A stretch of DNA of 64,000 nt from Drosophila pseudoobscura (lineage: Eukaryota > Arthropoda > Insecta > Diptera > Drosophilidae): the NCBI RefSeq assembly GCF_009870125.1, contig NC_046679.1, forward strand, positions 20,770,001 through 20,834,000. Direction: 5' to 3'. Position numbers and translations under genes: made by a program. Every line of letters starts with the position of its first letter. Within the stretch, counting starts at the first letter, position 1. This document shows positions 47,401 to 60,727 of the stretch, piece after piece. The notes beneath the pieces were generated by a model. The model worked only from the letters and a program-made list of their open reading frames with translations, did no database searches and had not been told where the DNA came from.

Positions 47401-48755
47401 TACCTTAAGGCTCGTTTGCCGCCGTTGTTCCATTTACCATCTCCACCATCCACCAACCGTTGCGTTTTTGTCCTTTTCAGCGATTTAGACTGCAGCTGGA
47501 AAAACGGCGAGGCACAAAGAAAAGTCTACAGAAATAGCGAAAAAGGACGAGGGCAGAGCAAGTTGGAAAATTCAGAATAATGAGGAAACTAACGAGCCAA
47601 GACTTTCTCATTGTTTACTGGCGCAAAAATTGCGCGATTATTAATTTTCTATGCTATTTTGTAGCTCTTTTTTCTTGTGCTGCCGACATCTTCTTGCCAC
47701 CCCCTAGAAGCCCTTCTCCAGGCCGCTTCATCTTCTTCTGTTTTTCCTGCCACTGGGCACACAGCACAATTCTTATATATGTATACACCAGAGTATACAC
47801 TCGTACATATATTATTATTTTTTTTTTAATATTTCGCAATATTCGCCACGTTTTCTTTCACTTTTTTTTGTTGGCGCGTGCAAGTAATGGCAATGCAGAA
47901 GGGGCTTCAGCTTTTGAGTGGAGAGGCTAGTGGGGATCGGGTCGGGGATCCAAAAAGAGTTGAGTTCCCATGGAGTTCATCGCGTTTCCCCCACATGTTG
48001 TGTATACTTCACTTTAACTGACACATTTTCGCGATGTTTTTCTTCAGCCGCCGCCGCCGCCGCTGCCACAGCCACTGCCTCCTTTTTGTTTTTCTTTGGC
48101 TGTGTTATTTTATTCATCTTTTCTCTTCTGTGTGCCACGCGCCTTGAATGCTAATGAAAAGGCTGAGAAATTAAAGTTCTACCCTCAGTCTTTTCCCAAG
48201 TAAAAACTTACTCAAAGCGAGAGGTTTTGCTCACTTAGAAAGAGCGAAACTTAACCAATTCAAAGGCAATAACAGACAGGCGCCGCAGCGAGGAGGGGAG
48301 AATTTTCCAGAAATATGAAAATTTTCCAACGAAGTTTTGCCAACGACTTTGTTAGTTTTGTAGTCTTATCTTTGTGACGATATAAAGGACATTTGTTAAT
48401 ATCCGTTCTCTCTTTTTTAGGTAAGCAAATGGAAGAGCCGCTTAGGAAAACATTCGGAAAGAACACTCCGCCGCCGCTGCTGCGACGGGTTGGTATGTCC
48501 TTTAGTGCTGTGTAAATACATTTTTAATTTAAAAACAACATTGTGTATTAAATTACTGCGCCGTGGCCGGAGCGGAAGGTGCAGTCCGATGCAGATCGAG
48601 AGGCAATATCCGCTGTGAAGGACACACTCAGACACACAGGACATATGCAAAATGGCATCAAATCCAATTAGTTAATATGAATATTTGATGAAATCACTTC
48701 CGTTTTCAAATGCTGCAAAAACAAAAAACAAAAAACCCTGCCCTGATGTCCACAC

Positions 48756-48777
48756 GATGATGATGATCATCATCATC
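48756..48777. repeat. Perfect 22-bp palindrome (GAT)n/(ATC)n
   Basis: GAT units meet ATC units at the centre so that the 22 bases equal their own reverse complement. It could form a cruciform, but may simply be a microsatellite that inverted. Confidence 0.8.
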
Positions 48778-51700
48778 TGAGGGCTTAGTTTTTATGCACA
48801 TTCATGTGGGGAGTTTTTTACAACTTTTTGCGGAACTTAAATCCTTAACGCAGTCATCGTGGGGTTGGGTCGTTTTGTGTGAAATTATTCTATATATTTA
48901 TACTTTTTTGTGTCCCTCGGCGCACACACAATGACCACAATTTGCAACTTTTTGCGGCACTTTGTCAGTGCGAAATATGTCAAAATGTTTCTGACACTGA
49001 AAATATACATATTTAAATATTTTATTTGTCACGCATTTCCAAAGTGTTTCAGGAAGGGAATAATGTAAATGGAATTCGACTCTGAGTTGTGTATTTTTTC
49101 CAGGAAACTAACTCATTTGCATTTTTTATATAATAATCTTGATGCAGCATGTCAATAGTTACAATATTTTCATTAGTTGGCTTAAATATTTAAATATTTG
49201 GAGGTTACCCTGCGTGTACGTAATCTGTTCCAAAGATTTTTTTATACATTTATTCAGGAAACTAAAGAGTACTAGGCATTTATTCTTCATTAAATATATA
49301 GTTTTCCACCATTTCAACAGGGAACTTTTTCGATTCTGTCTCTGCTGCGTATACGTGATATTTTCCTAATATTTGTTCTACCATAAACCCCACATTCTAA
49401 GGCACGAACTTTATCTCCAGGCTTTTGCTGAATTGAATTTTTAATTCATTTTCAGGTTTTTCCACCTTTGTTTTGAATTATTTTTATTTTTATTTCTCTT
49501 TTGCTCTGTTTGCAGTTGTCGCTTGTTTAACTTTTTCGGGGAATGGTTTCATGGTTTTCGGCTTCTTGTTGCTTGTTTGCTCCTGCCACACACAAACACA
49601 CACACACACACATGCATATGAACCCGTATGCAGCCATTTGTGGCATACAATTTTAACGAGTTGCGGTTGGAGGAGCACTCCTCCTGTGGCACCTCAGTTC
49701 GCTTTGTGCTTTTGTTGCACAAAAAAAAAAAAATTTCACGCATTGTTTAATATTAATTTCATTTTCAGCGGCGTTCTGCCGAAAATTTATTCTCTGAGCT
49801 GTGTCGCCTTTGCTTTAATTGTGGCCACAGCCCGTGGACAGATTTCACAAAATGGATTTTTTCAATTTTCTGGCAATTTTCGTGTGAATTTTCCTTGTTA
49901 ATAAGCCACCAAATGAGCAATCAAATTATTGGATAATAATAGAATTGGTTAATCTCTCTCATTTAAATTCGATTTTTCGCATCGAGAGAATGAATGTTCT
50001 ATTGGAAATTTAAAATACAATGTTTAATATTAGATTAGCCATAAATTCTATTCAAAATTTTGAGGAGGAATTTATAATTTTCCACTTTTAATGGCCCGAA
50101 ACTCATTAAATTTTGCTGTCTGACAAAAATGTCGCAACATATTCCGCTCTCGAACAAAGCTGAAAATTAGTTAGGCTCATTAAATGGCAACAAAAACTAT
50201 TTTAATTAAATATATATATAATATATGCAGAATAAAACACTCTGGCAAAATGATGCAGAAATGAAAACTTTGCCGTAAAAAGAGTGAAACAATAAACAAA
50301 TTCCCCCGAAAAAATTAGCCAAAGTTCCAGGGGGGAAAAACCGAAACGAACCAATTGAAAAGCCGCTGCCACAAAGAGCCCAAAAAAAGAGTAAATGAAA
50401 AAGGAATATCTGGCACACACTGAGAGGCCGAGAGAGAGATAGAGATATGTGGAACATAAAGTATAATGCACATTTATCCTGCCCCAAAAAAGGAAAAAGA
50501 CTTTGCGAATTTTTACCATTTGTTAGGGGCGAGGCGCCACCGAGCAGAGCCCAGAGCCCAGAGCCCAGCAGGCAGACAATAAATCACCATTAAGCAAATT
50601 ATGTACTCAACTCGACGAAAATTTTAAATTTCTCTCTGGCTGTCCATTGTGTATCTGTATCTGTGCGATATACAGCCACATAATGGGGGAAAAAGTTGGT
50701 GAAAAAATCAGGGGATGGGGAAAAAGCAATGACTCAAATATAGGGGCAGCACAGTGGGCACAGAAGCACCACCCAAAACAGTTGATAAACGGCAGGCGGA
50801 CTGTAACCCGAGAGGATTCGTCCCACTTCCAGGGTTCAACAGGAAGCGGCGTACACACCTCTCGTGAGTTATATCTCACACCTCGACGAGTTCATTAGCT
50901 TCTATGAGCTGTCACATTTCCGTTCCACTGTGCAACAGGATGCAACGTCAGCCATTATCATTATTACAACGACGTTTATCAGCAGAGTCCTCCTACTCGT
51001 ACTCGTACTCCCCTTACCCACATTCCCCACGGCAGCAGCAGCAGCCTCATCATTGACACGTTTGTGTGCCCCATCCCCAGGCCCACCATCCACCCAGGCC
51101 CATCCACCATTTGAGCCTAAAAGTCTACCCAGACAAGGTGTAAACATTTATGAGGCTTTGCTTCTTCTCTGGGCCCCCAGCTTGTTCTTGCTGTTGTTAC
51201 ACACATTTTTATTTTCATTTTCATTTTTCTGCCAACGTTGCAGGCGACACAAATTTATTTCGAAACATTTACACACGCAGGTTGTTTTGCTGCTGCTGCT
51301 GCTGCTGATGTCGATGCCAATGCCACATGCCACGCTTAGAGTGCCCGCAAATTTCAGCATCTCCCACGAAGGAAGAGTCTCCTCCGTTTCCACAGCCGCA
51401 TTCCTCAGCGACCACAAATTTTCATGTAGTTATTTTTCTTCGCCTTCGGTGCTTTTCACTTTCGTTTTTCTGCCCTGCTCTGCTGGTGCTTTTGGGTTTT
51501 CGTTCTATTGTTTTTGTATAGATATACCCTTTAGTTGAAAGGGAATAGAGGGGTGTATTGAGTAGCAAGCGATTTATGTGACATTAGAAAGAATGAACAA
51601 AGGATCAAGCTTGATTCAGGGCTTCCAAATTTGAAATCATTCTTGAAAAATTCATAAGATATGTATAACTTTTATCACTGTCAGGATATAGATCTATCCT

Positions 51701-54700
51701 TTGATCTATAATTTTAAGAGCTTTCAATAGGATCTTCTAACAAATTCCGTTAGAATCTCTCAAGATATTTCCTCGAATGAAGTATTTCTTTTGTCGTCTC
51801 CCCCGCATTCCATTTAACAATCGGGTATTTTCTTTGTGGCATTCTTCCATGGCTTACATTTTGTTATTTTTGTTGTTGTTGATTTTTTTTTGTTACTTGC
51901 AAACGTGCTATGTTTTATTTTTACAACTTCCTTTCGGGGCTCCACCCAAAAGCAAACAAAAACAGCAAAAAAAGTGTAAGATGAAGCAGAAGATGGTGAA
52001 AAAGTGCCAAAAAACAACAACAGAGAAAGAGAGAGGGGGGGATAGTAGCAGGAGATGGGGAGCCTGTGTGTCTCCCTGCTTTGACTGTTAAAGTGTTCCA
52101 ATTTTTCATGTCCACATCTGCATAAAAAACACACACACACACATACACCCACACATCCCAACATGTGTATCTGTGTGAATGTCTGTCTAGATCTTCTTCT
52201 TTTAAATATCTTGCATGTTTTTTCTTCGTTTGTTTCGTTGTCTTTCCTTGGGTTTTCCCCCTCTCGCTCCTGCTGTTGCTCGAACTGTTTGAGTGCGTCG
52301 TCTTCCGCTTTTCTTTCTGGCTGGCGTAAATTACAACGCATAATTTTCACATTACGTCAGCGCATTTCGATGTGTGTATGCCAGAAAAGTATCTGTGCGA
52401 GTGTTTGTATCCTGTCTGCTGTACTCTACTGTCTCTGTCTCTGCCTCTCTCTCTCCCTCCCCCTTTGCCTTTTGCTGTTTTTTGCCTGCTTGAGAATAAG
52501 CTGCTGCTTTTTGCCGCTACTGCCTTCTGACTCTGGTTAATGTTGCGATATGGAAATCAATATTCCTAATGGCTGTCATGCGATATGACCTGCTGCTCCC
52601 CTAAGCCACCACAGAACCGTACCTTCTGCAGCGGCAGTGTGGCACAAAGCGGAAGCACTCACATTCCATATTCCATATGCCACATTCGACATTCATAAAT
52701 ACTCGTATGTCAGCCCGGTTAATATTTAATCGAGACTGAAACGTTTTTCAAATTAATTAAATCGATATTCAAAGGAAAACTTCCGCTTTGGAAGTGCTAC
52801 ACGGCTGTTAAATGGATTTCTAAATCCCTTAACGGATCAAGTTTTTACCTCAATTTGTAGACATACTCTAATTTGTCAAAAAAAAAGTAGCACCGCTGAG
52901 TGGCTTTAAGCCACTGCAAGCAGCAGGCAGCAGGCAGCAGTAGGCACCGCTGAGTGGGTCAGGGACTTTTTCCAGACCAGCTTTTGGCATAAAAACTCAA
53001 AAAGCCGAAAGGTAAAGTGCAGCCAACAAAAATTGGGATACGGAGAAAGGAAAACTGAAGAAAAAACAGCTAAAAACTCGCGGTAATTTGAACCTTTTTC
53101 CATTCGAGTGACTTTTCCTGGGCCCTGGGCCCCTGGAAATCAAATATCAAAGTGAAAACTTTCCCTCTTTCTGTGTGTTTAGACAGAGGAGAAGGGGAAA
53201 TCCTATGCGGGATGGTGGTGGCATTCAACGCACGAGTAATCCTCTGTAGCAACAGGTTGCCAGGTCTTTTATTTTGACAACTGAATAGAGCGGACCCTCG
53301 CCCGGATTAAAGGCAGACCTGCAGTTGATTTGAAAATTAAACTTGCATGAAACAATGTCCCAAAACAAAAAGAGAGAGAGCAAAAACAGGAAGAGAGAAA
53401 CATTTGAGAATCGTTAAAATAAAAGGATTTGCACAATTTAAACATTGTCGATTGAAATAAGCTACTTTTCCATCCAGTCATCTTCCACTGTTGATTTGGG
53501 AATTGACTTTTAGTTAAGGTTCCCAGCATCCCATCCTCCCAACCTCCCAGCCTCCCATCCACCGATTCCCATTCCCAAACAGGATGTAATCTTTCAACTT
53601 AACTGAGATTTCCACTTCACTTTGGGCTTCGCTTTCCCTCGCCGTCTGCCTCTCTTTGTTTGGTTTTTTCTTTCTTTTGCTTTCGTTTCGCCCTCACCTT
53701 TCCAATTACGAAACAAAATCGAAGTAAGGCAAACCAAACCAAAGCAAAGCGAAACGAAACGAAATGTTTCCCAGCCAACGGACGTCAAGAGGTTTTTCCC
53801 TGGACGTGCGGCTGCTGCCTGCCCCTCTGAAATTTATCGCTTGTGGATTTATTTTTCGAGAGATATCCCGATTTTCATCCTGCCCCCACCCCCGCTTAGT
53901 ATTTCCTCTACACTATCCATTTGTGGAGTATCCACTCATTTAATTTGATATTTGAGAGCTCATTAGTTCCACGATTAATTTGTTTTGATCAACTAATCCC
54001 CCCCCCCCCAAGAGACTGCCACTTCCAACATTTGCTTTTTGCCGCGATAATATTTTTAAATGGCGCATACATTTCAACTTAAGCAAATTCATTTCCATTC
54101 ATATGGTAAAAATAAATATAAACTACGGCAGGCACCGACCTGCAATGAAATTAAATACGTTACCAAAATAAAATGCCAAATAAAAGCGTGAAAAATGGAG
54201 CCACCCCACCCTCCGAACCCCACCCACAATACACACCGCCATACACCAAATAAAAGCCCTAAATGGGGCTTCAACATCGCACAGAAGTTGCAGGGGAGGA
54301 AGTAAGCCAAGGGGCCAAAAGGAGGGAGGACTCTCATTTATTTGCATTTTGAAAACCCAACCAGTCAACGAGCCAGACCAGGCCATCGCACTCCCACTCC
54401 CACCCAGCCATGAAAACCAACATGAAAACCAAGAAAATGAAATCGGCACTCACTCCGGCAGGAGAAAAAAGAATTCATAAAATAAAGGATTTCCTAATTG
54501 CCAATTTGCATGCAGCCGCCTCTAATTTTTTGCCCATTCGCTGGATAAATAAACTTCATTTCGCGCTGGGGTTTTTCCTCTTTATTTTTTTTTGGGAGAG
54601 GAAGTGTGTGAGACATGCCCTTACGAGAGGGTATCAGCCATATGGGAAGGGAACTGTTATTTGGGGATATTAGGCGTACAAGGAGGTGTATTTTTCAGGT

Positions 54701-55297
54701 GGAAGATCCATTGAAGATTGAAAGAATCTCCTAAATTGCTTGCTGCATCATGATATAGATCTTTTCTCTTTTCGATTACTATGGTTTGAATTGAGTTTGA
54801 GTTCTATGTATATTTTAGAAACATAAAGTCGTTTCTTCTATCGATGCAGCATTTATAAATTTATCATTTTCTTTTGTATTGTAATCCTGCTTCATATTGA
54901 ACCATTTTCTTCCCAATCTCTCCATCAGGAGGAGAGTATCAACACATTTTGGAGCCCTAAACAAAGCTTCCCATATTTCTCTCGCTTGTTGGTTTATGAT
55001 TTTGTTTATTTAGTGAGTTGGCTTTGCTTTAGTGGCATGCTACGCCAACACCACAACCAACCCCCACCAACCACCCAACCCAGCCCAACGAGCCTCGTGG
55101 TTCGCTTTCAGTATGGTCTGTTTCAGCGGACATTCCACGGTTTTGTTCTGGCTGCCTGCGTTGCATATTTCTGCTGCTCCTGCTGCCCCTCCCCTGCCCT
55201 TTCTTTTTTTTTTTAAATTTGCCCAATTGCTGGCATGATATTTGTGTGGCAGGGCAGGGGACAGGGGGCAGGAGTCGCATTACTATACATATATGGA

Positions 55298-55318
55298 GGC
55301 CGGGCCGGGCCGGGCCGG
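55298..55318 (+). repeat. GGGCC-type pentanucleotide repeat
   Basis: Four head-to-tail GGCCG/GGGCC units make a short GC-only island in AT-rich surroundings. Confidence 0.8.
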
Positions 55319-56308
55319 TCGGGCCTTATTTGCCTTTCAACTCGGGGGCCCCGGATCGCGCGCTTTATTTATGCAAATGTCAAATATTTTGATATGGCGC
55401 TGCCATGTGAATGAACGCAAACGGAAGTACATTATAAAGTTTGGGGTTGGGGTCGAGACTGGGGGGTTCCGCGGACCAGGACTACAGCCTGCTGTCCTTC
55501 CTCTTCCTGGGCTTCCTCCATTGAGAGTGGTATTATTTGGCCAACCAACAAGCCGAATATGTGCCACTAATATGACCGCCCCATAGCCCTAAAACCACAC
55601 CATCATCGCCACTGCCAGCAGGTCGACGTCCATCTCCGATGAGTGGAGGTGGAGGCGGAGGCGGTGGCAAGTGGCAAGTGGAGTAATTATGGCATTTTCT
55701 AAATTCCTCGTGTGCCTCCTTCTGGGGGCTACTGCTACTCCTCCCTCTCTTTCTCCTGGAGGCTCCTGAAACACCTCCTGGGGTTACTGTTATTCCCGCT
55801 CCTGAGGTTGCTGCTTCTGTTGCCTCATGAAGGCTCATGCTACACCTCCTGCCACCCCTGAGGGTTCTGCCTCACCTCATTTTGTTGCCAACACGAAGTT
55901 TTCTTTGTTGTTGGCTTTGTTGTCCTGGGAAGCAGGCAGATAGGACTGCAGAGCCTGGAGGAGGGGGAGCAGCTGTGGGGCTGGGAATGGGAATTTTCGA
56001 GATTATTGGCACGTAACGTAAATTACTTCGCAAAAGGAATTTTTAATTTTAACAACACCAAAGAGGGACATCTGAAAGACACACACACAGCACACCGACA
56101 ATTTTCCATTGATTATTCTTCCAAAAGAACGAGCGAGCCGCCTGTTGAATTTCCTTAGAAACTTATTTCTGGGCAATCAAATTGCTAATGGAGCTGCTGC
56201 CCAAGCAGCTGTAAACTCAATTAGTCTGATATTTTTGGGTGGAGCATTTGTTGCCGAAACTTTCCAGAGTTGAGTGCCCCCTAGAGGGGGCAGGCTGGAT
56301 GAGGGGCT

Positions 56309-57271
56309 CTACATCATCAACGCATTGAGAGATCGCGGCTTTGGTGGCTGCAACTCCTTGGCCTTCTGGCCCCAGATGGTGGTCGCCGGATGGACAATCA
56401 CCTTGCGCTTCTTCTTGAAAGTCAGCGTTTCGTAGTGGTAGTCCTGGGTGACTTTCGCAGAGTTGAGATTGCTCACAAATGCCAGCCCAATGGGGTCCAG
56501 ATTCACGTAGAAGCAGTTCAGCAAAAAGATATCGAAATTGAGGCGTGCTACCAGCTCGTAAGCGGCGCTCAGTTTCTCATTCCAGATGCTCACCGAAGTG
56601 AAGTCCACCGACTCGCGCGCCTGCAGCTGGAGGGCTTCCTTGAAGGTGCGAAAGGTGTGCAGGGTAATCACCCCAGTGGGTCCATCCCCCAGGTAACTGT
56701 GACTGAGATCGAAGACAATCGTGGGCGAGGCGTGCCGTGGCACCTTCTCCAAGGAGGACACAATCGTTCTGGCCTTCAACTCTTCGATTCTGGTCAGAGT
56801 TGTCAGATAAACCGGATGATTGGCTATCTCTGGGCGCAGCTCCTCCAAGCGATCCTCCAGTCGATTCACAAACTCCTCCAGCATGGACTCCTGCAGCAGC
56901 AGCGTGGCCACCGCATTGGCAGCAAAGGGATCGTGTAAGGACTCCAACAGATAGTGCATGGCACAGTTGATGTCCCCATCCGCACAGAGTATCATCAGAC
57001 GCGGTGAGCTCCATTTGTATTTGACTTCCTCGGGCTCCTCCGAGAACGCCTCTTTCGAGCCAATGCTCTGAAACATTCGAGCGCCAGCCGTTAACGCCTT
57101 GGGAGCATCGCCGCCTGCAGCATCCTTCACGGCTTCTATAGCGATTGGCAGACTGACACTCAGATCTTTGCTGCAGTCCAGATTGTGTATGGTTTCATAT
57201 TTGATGAGTGGCACCGGCAGCAGGGGATATTTTGGGATGATAAACTCTTCTTCTATGATACTACCTTTCAT
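56309..57271 (-). CDS. Aldehyde-dehydrogenase-like protein lacking the catalytic site
   Basis: The 320-residue single-exon protein resembles the C-terminal half of aldehyde dehydrogenases. It has LMILCADGDINCAMHYLL (92-109), like the stretch before the catalytic loop; LLLQESMLEEFVNRL (124-138), like the stretch after it; GPTGVITLHTFRTFKEAL (197-214); and an oligomerisation-like end, SVSIWNEKLSAAYELVARL then FLLNCFYVNLDPI (249-261). The position where active enzymes have the nucleophilic Cys reads DPFAANAVA (114-122), so it should be inactive. From memory it resembles a Drosophila-restricted family annotated as DUF1487, placed with ALDH-like folds; a domain search is needed to confirm. Start chosen at the Met of MKGSIIEEEF. 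A further in-frame Met at 57352 would add 27 AT-rich, non-domain residues. Its role is unknown. Confidence 0.75.
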   Translation of the reverse strand: MKGSIIEEEFIIPKYPLLPVPLIKYETIHNLDCSKDLSVSLPIAIEAVKDAAGGDAPKALTAGARMFQSIGSKEAFSEEPEEVKYKWSSPRLMILCADGDINCAMHYLLESLHDPFAANAVATLLLQESMLEEFVNRLEDRLEELRPEIANHPVYLTTLTRIEELKARTIVSSLEKVPRHASPTIVFDLSHSYLGDGPTGVITLHTFRTFKEALQLQARESVDFTSVSIWNEKLSAAYELVARLNFDIFLLNCFYVNLDPIGLAFVSNLNSAKVTQDYHYETLTFKKKRKVIVHPATTIWGQKAKELQPPKPRSLNALMM

Positions 57272-59180
57272 TTTGCTTGAATTTATACTACTATTAGGCG
57301 GAAAAATGTATTTATTTTCTTGGATATGATAATGATTTGACAGTGTAGGCAATGGGAGCTTTTACAGACCCAAACTGCTGGGAAATCTGGTACTACTGAT
57401 AAGTAGTATGCCCCTATCATCTAAGGAAGATCCCATCCCATTGAACCCCTCTATCATCCCGTATAAACCTATGCCAAAATGGTGGGTATTCTTTGACAAA
57501 CCCCAATTGAGTATCATCTGGTTTCTATATACTTCCCACAAGCTGTTGCCCAACTCCTCTGGTGAACACACACATATTATCGCTGCGATTTATCAAATCT
57601 CTCTCACTTGGTTCACACTTGATTTGGCTGCCAGTTGACCAAAGGACCTTTCTCATTGACCTTATTTTGCGGGCGGGCGTTGGGTGATTTACAGTTGATT
57701 TAACCGTTTAAGCATGGCTAATGCATAATAAACGTTTTACCCACAAACTTTTCAGCCACTTTTCCGACTGCTCATTTGAGTGTATCTGCGTGTACGTGTG
57801 TGTATGTGTGTGTCTATGTGTGGCTGTGGGGGGAGGCAATTTCCACCAGATTGCGGTCCTTTTTTCTCGAACCTATTTGAGATAGAAATCATGTGCAGTC
57901 ATTAGATTGTTTTTCGATTGACGTGACATGATAATGAATGAATTTTTCTCTCAGTTTTCCTCTTGCTTTCCTTTTGTTTCCTTTCCGCTCTTTCGTTGTT
58001 GTGGGGTTGTTGTTGTCGTGAGGCTTTTCCGCTTGCCTTTTCCTGGGACTTGTAACTTTTCGTGTTACCATCGCCGACGCCGCCTGCTGGTCTGCGGTTT
58101 GCCCTAAAAACCTGTAATTTCTGCACACAAAAAAACACACACACACACACACAGAAAGGGGTGTGCAAGGTGTCGACAGCTGGCAGGTGGCAGTCCAGTT
58201 TGTTTACGGATTTGTTTACGGCCGCCTGACCATAATGACCAATGAAGCGGCAGCGGCTGCCTCAAGTCTCTGCCTGCCCGCCTGCCGAAATTACAACACG
58301 AATTGCAATTAAAATGGGAGTGGAAATGGCACGAAAATTGAAATTGGTGTCCGTCCGCACGAGCGTGCTTAAAGGGTTCTGTGAATGGATTTTTTTTCTC
58401 ACTTAATTGGTTCCTAGAATGAGAATGAGAATGAGAAGGAGACTCACCTGCCTCCCGGTCATGTGCAAATACATATTGCCTTCGCTTGCCAGACAGAGTT
58501 CTCTTTCGAGCAAGAGATTGACATTTCTGGACTCTGTTGACAGGTGGCCTGACAGTCCCGGGAAAGCCCTGACAGCCTCAGAGGCATTGATGCCGCTCTT
58601 AAAGAGCTCTCTGCCCACAAATATATTTCGTGTTTAAATAAAGGCAGAAGGAGAGATGTAATTAAAATGTTTAAATGTTCTCTTATCAAAGGAATCAGTC
58701 AAAGGGAATCGCACGCAAAAAAAAAATGAAAGAAATTAAATGTATCACGTCTGGCACACTATAAGGACATGCCATCGCCCGCCGTTTCCTACATTCAAGT
58801 GGCAAGCAGCCTTGACGCCGGTGGGAGTCTACAGGCTCTTGACATCCCGCCGCCCCCTTCCCCCCTTCACGCCTTCGACTACAGTATGAATTCTACCACT
58901 CCCTTTGCATGTCATCGTCTTCGAGGTCTTGTTCTTCGTCTGCAAATGTCTGCGTCTTGAGCGGCGGCGCTTTGTTTTGCCTTAATTAATACGCGTTTAC
59001 ATGTTGCCGACTTACGCACGCTTCGAAGGGCCGACATACAAGAGCCACGGCTATAGCCACCCCATCCGCTCTCAAGAAATACGGGCGGGATGGGGGCCCC
59101 CTTTTGACGCACTGCGGTTGACACGCAAATGCAATTTGTGTGCAAAAGGTAATTTCTGTCTCCACGCACACGCACTCTTG

Positions 59181-59214
59181 GAATGGAGAATGGAGAATGG
59201 AGAATGGAGAATGG
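59181..59214 (+). repeat. AATGGAG heptanucleotide tandem repeat
   Basis: Nearly five perfect head-to-tail 7-bp units in a non-coding setting. Confidence 0.85.
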
Positions 59215-60707
59215 GGTCTGGCCTGGGATGGTGTGCCCACAAAACAAATGAGTGAAATAAATATTTAAATAGTTGCCCTGTTTTGTTTCTGCTCCTTGTA
59301 TGCCCTACTTCAGAGGGTATTGTGATTAAGGGGAGATGTTTGTAATGAAGAAAAGGAAGTATGTGGCCTTAAAGCTAACTTTTTTTTGGGGCAAAAAGTG
59401 TAAGGAAAATTAAAAGGATATATATTCCAGAGTATCCGTAGCATCGACCTCCATAATCAGCCTTCCCTTCTCTTCATTTTTTGTATGTTTTGTTTTCCTC
59501 CTATGAAACATTAATTAATGTGTAAGCTACACTACACACACACACACGCACGCACACAAATGTTAATCAGGCCTAAGACAAAAGATTATCATTAATTAGG
59601 TGTGGGCGGTAATTACAGCGTTTTTTCTTGGCTTTTCTTTCCTTGCCATGAATATAATACAATTAATGCTTTAAAGAACACAACAGCAACCCGCCCATGA
59701 GAGCGGCAGGAGCACTGTCCGCCATATGCCGCCGGCGGGGGCATCGTTGTGATAAAATCAAAATTTTAATTTAATTAAGCACGAATTGAAACTTTGTTGT
59801 AATCAATTAGCTTGGTGCTCAGTGAACAGAGCGCACCAGCGTGTGTGTGTGTGTGTGCACACAGAGATACCCACTCACACACACTGACAGGTGTATTTGT
59901 AACATCTAAATGAATGAAGTTTCCAACTGAATGACAGACAGATACAATCTTTTTTGTGTGCTTGTCATTCGAATGGGGGAGTGGGTGGAGGGGCTGGGAT
60001 AATGCATGAATTAGCAATGGACTCTGTGCATTAATTAGTGAAAGCGAAACGCGAACCCCCCTTTGGGCAACACGACATCTTGATTGTAGTTAAAATCCCA
60101 TTGACTTTGTGAGCTTAATTTTTTTTGTATTTTGTGTTTAATGGTTGATTTATGTTTTCCAGTTTAATGCTTTGTTTGTGCTCCTGTACCGATGAATGTC
60201 CTGCGGTGTTATTTCTTGTAATTATGTAACAACAAATTTTCGGATGGGTGGGGTGGGCAGGCCAATCAGATATATGTATGTACTGTATGTGCGGGGTGCC
60301 ATGAGATATAAATTTAATTACAATGTAAAATAATGAGCGAACGCAATTTCCACTTTGTTTGCCTTCCACATTAACGAAGCAAATTAATGACAGCCCCCAA
60401 AGTCCAGATGTCAATTTTCATGGCCTGGGATGGCCTGGGATGGTTTTGCTGTTCGGATCACTCGGGGAATTGGAAATGCAATCATAAATAATGTGGGAAA
60501 AATACAATATTCTACCAATTTACGATGCACATTTTCATATTTCACAATTCATTGCTCAATGCTGTATCCCTCGCTCTATGTATTTATGATTTAAATTCAT
60601 ATTTAAAGCATAATGAAATCAATCAAATCCGCTTCCTTAATCAGGTTTACCCACTTTACACACACAAAACAGCTGCAAGAATTCCAAACAAACCATCTGT
60701 GTATAGA

Positions 60708-60727
60708 GGATATACATATGTATATCC
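60708..60727. repeat. Perfect 20-bp palindrome
   Basis: The 20 bases centred on CATATG equal their own reverse complement. It is AT-rich with GG/CC ends; no associated gene or known binding motif was recognised. Confidence 0.8.

Larger units (their letters stand above)
41770..56308. other. Long non-coding stretch with microsatellites
   Basis: No gene recognised in about 14.5 kb. Open frames follow simple-sequence tracts and pyrimidine-rich DNA. Noted are a CA run (44382-44414), GA/CT runs (about 44453-44490), a 22-bp palindrome (48756-48777), a poly-C run near 53998-54009 and GGGCC units (55298-55318). AT-rich, homopolymer-rich sequence with scattered GC-rich islets is typical of fly introns and intergenic DNA. 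Confidence 0.55.

Noticed and set aside
50864-51538. 224-codon plus-strand frame
   Set aside because: Pyrimidine-rich tracts keep it open; the product is Leu/Ser/Phe/Pro rich without the pattern of a real membrane protein, and it spans CTG and TTTTC simple repeats.
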